A stretch of 5,649 nucleotides of DNA from Desulfocapsa sp. (GTDB lineage: Bacteria > Desulfobacterota > Desulfobulbia > Desulfobulbales > Desulfocapsaceae): positions 1 to 5,649 of the forward strand of contig JAOZTO010000183.1 in NCBI GenBank assembly GCA_029942265.1, read 5' to 3'. Made by a program: the position numbers and the translations under genes. Within the stretch, counting starts at the first letter, position 1; the number at the start of each line of letters is the position of its first letter. This document shows, piece after piece, positions 5,536 to 5,649 of the stretch. The notes under the pieces are model-generated. The model was given only the letters and a program-made list of their open reading frames with translations, did not search any database and was not told the origin of the DNA.

Positions 5536-5542
5536 GAGAAGG
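5536..5542 (+). promoter_or_regulatory. Ribosome binding site for the TTG start at 5552
   Basis: GAGAAGG followed by TG sits nine bases upstream of TTG 5552. It is the best purine-rich site in the divergent region on this strand and supports that start over the in-frame TTG at 5522. Confidence 0.5.
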
Positions 5543-5551
5543 TGCTACTAC

Positions 5552-5649
5552 TTGACAAGGAAAATAGGGCTACTTATTGTTGATGGCGTTATCGATGAGA
5601 CTGTTGATTTAATGCCTTTTTGCCCGATCTCTTCGTTAAATGAAAAATT
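5552..5649 (+). CDS. Start of a divergent gene, product unknown (truncated by window end)
   Basis: An open frame runs from TTG 5552 to the window edge (32 complete codons). It begins with TRKIGLLIVDGVIDETVDLM and goes on PFCPISSLNEK. The composition looks like a real protein: a hydrophobic N-terminal strand followed by a mixed acidic and polar segment, with no stop. A TAG at 5498-5500 closes the frame upstream, so the only starts are TTG 5522 and TTG 5552. The latter has the better ribosome site. I do not recognise the product, and too little is visible to assign a family. It is divergent from the AhbD-like gene and shares the 96-nt region 5456-5551 with it, so co-regulation is possible. Confidence 0.5.
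   Translation, partial: MTRKIGLLIVDGVIDETVDLMPFCPISSLNEK

Noticed and set aside
5580..5649. Possible third, inverted copy of the intergenic repeat: the minus strand here shows AACGAAG and ACGCCATCAA blocks similar to 33-68.
   Set aside because: The blocks are short and their spacing does not match copy 1. The plus strand reads as a convincing protein start, so chance similarity is more likely.

Overview
The window looks like an ordinary stretch of chromosome from an anaerobic bacterium. My best guess is a member of the Desulfobacterota (sulfate- or sulfur-metabolising lineage). This rests on gene content: a radical-SAM heme synthase of the AhbD type, and a DUF1538 / P-II-like / CBS gene set of a kind I associate with that group. 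It is an inference, because no rRNA or other taxonomic marker is present. There is no sign of phage, insertion sequence, CRISPR array or integron.

Left half (about 1-2132, + strand): a compact four-gene run. It holds a multi-pass DUF1538 membrane protein (104-886), a divergent P-II-like protein (889-1236), a tandem-CBS protein (1303-1707) and a small zinc-ribbon protein with two membrane segments (1713-2132). Junctions are 2, 66 and 5 nt. The 66-nt gap carries a perfect 7-bp hairpin and the second copy of a 24-nt repeat; the first copy lies upstream of the DUF1538 gene. The module reads as a membrane transporter with two potential nucleotide-sensing regulators. From memory, a paired DUF1538 system called UmpAB was reported as a cation/proton antiporter in a Halomonas species, so ion transport is the leading hypothesis. 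A partner DUF1538 gene may end just at the left edge of the window.

Right half (5455 down to 2141, - strand): a second tight run of four genes with gaps of 10, 11 and 3 nt. In order of transcription these are an AhbD-like radical SAM/SPASM protein (5455-4388), uroporphyrinogen decarboxylase hemE (4377-3358), an HD-domain phosphohydrolase-like protein (3346-2756) and an exported protein of unknown function (2752-2141). The pairing of HemE with an AhbD-like enzyme is notable. HemE belongs to the coproporphyrin(ogen) routes, while AhbD normally finishes the siroheme-dependent route.

The two runs converge with only 8 nt between their stop codons. At the right edge a divergent + strand gene appears to start (TTG at 5552) and runs off the window. 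The 96-nt divergent region (5456-5551) is the only plausible promoter region for the heme-type run. No gene-free stretch exceeds 300 nt.
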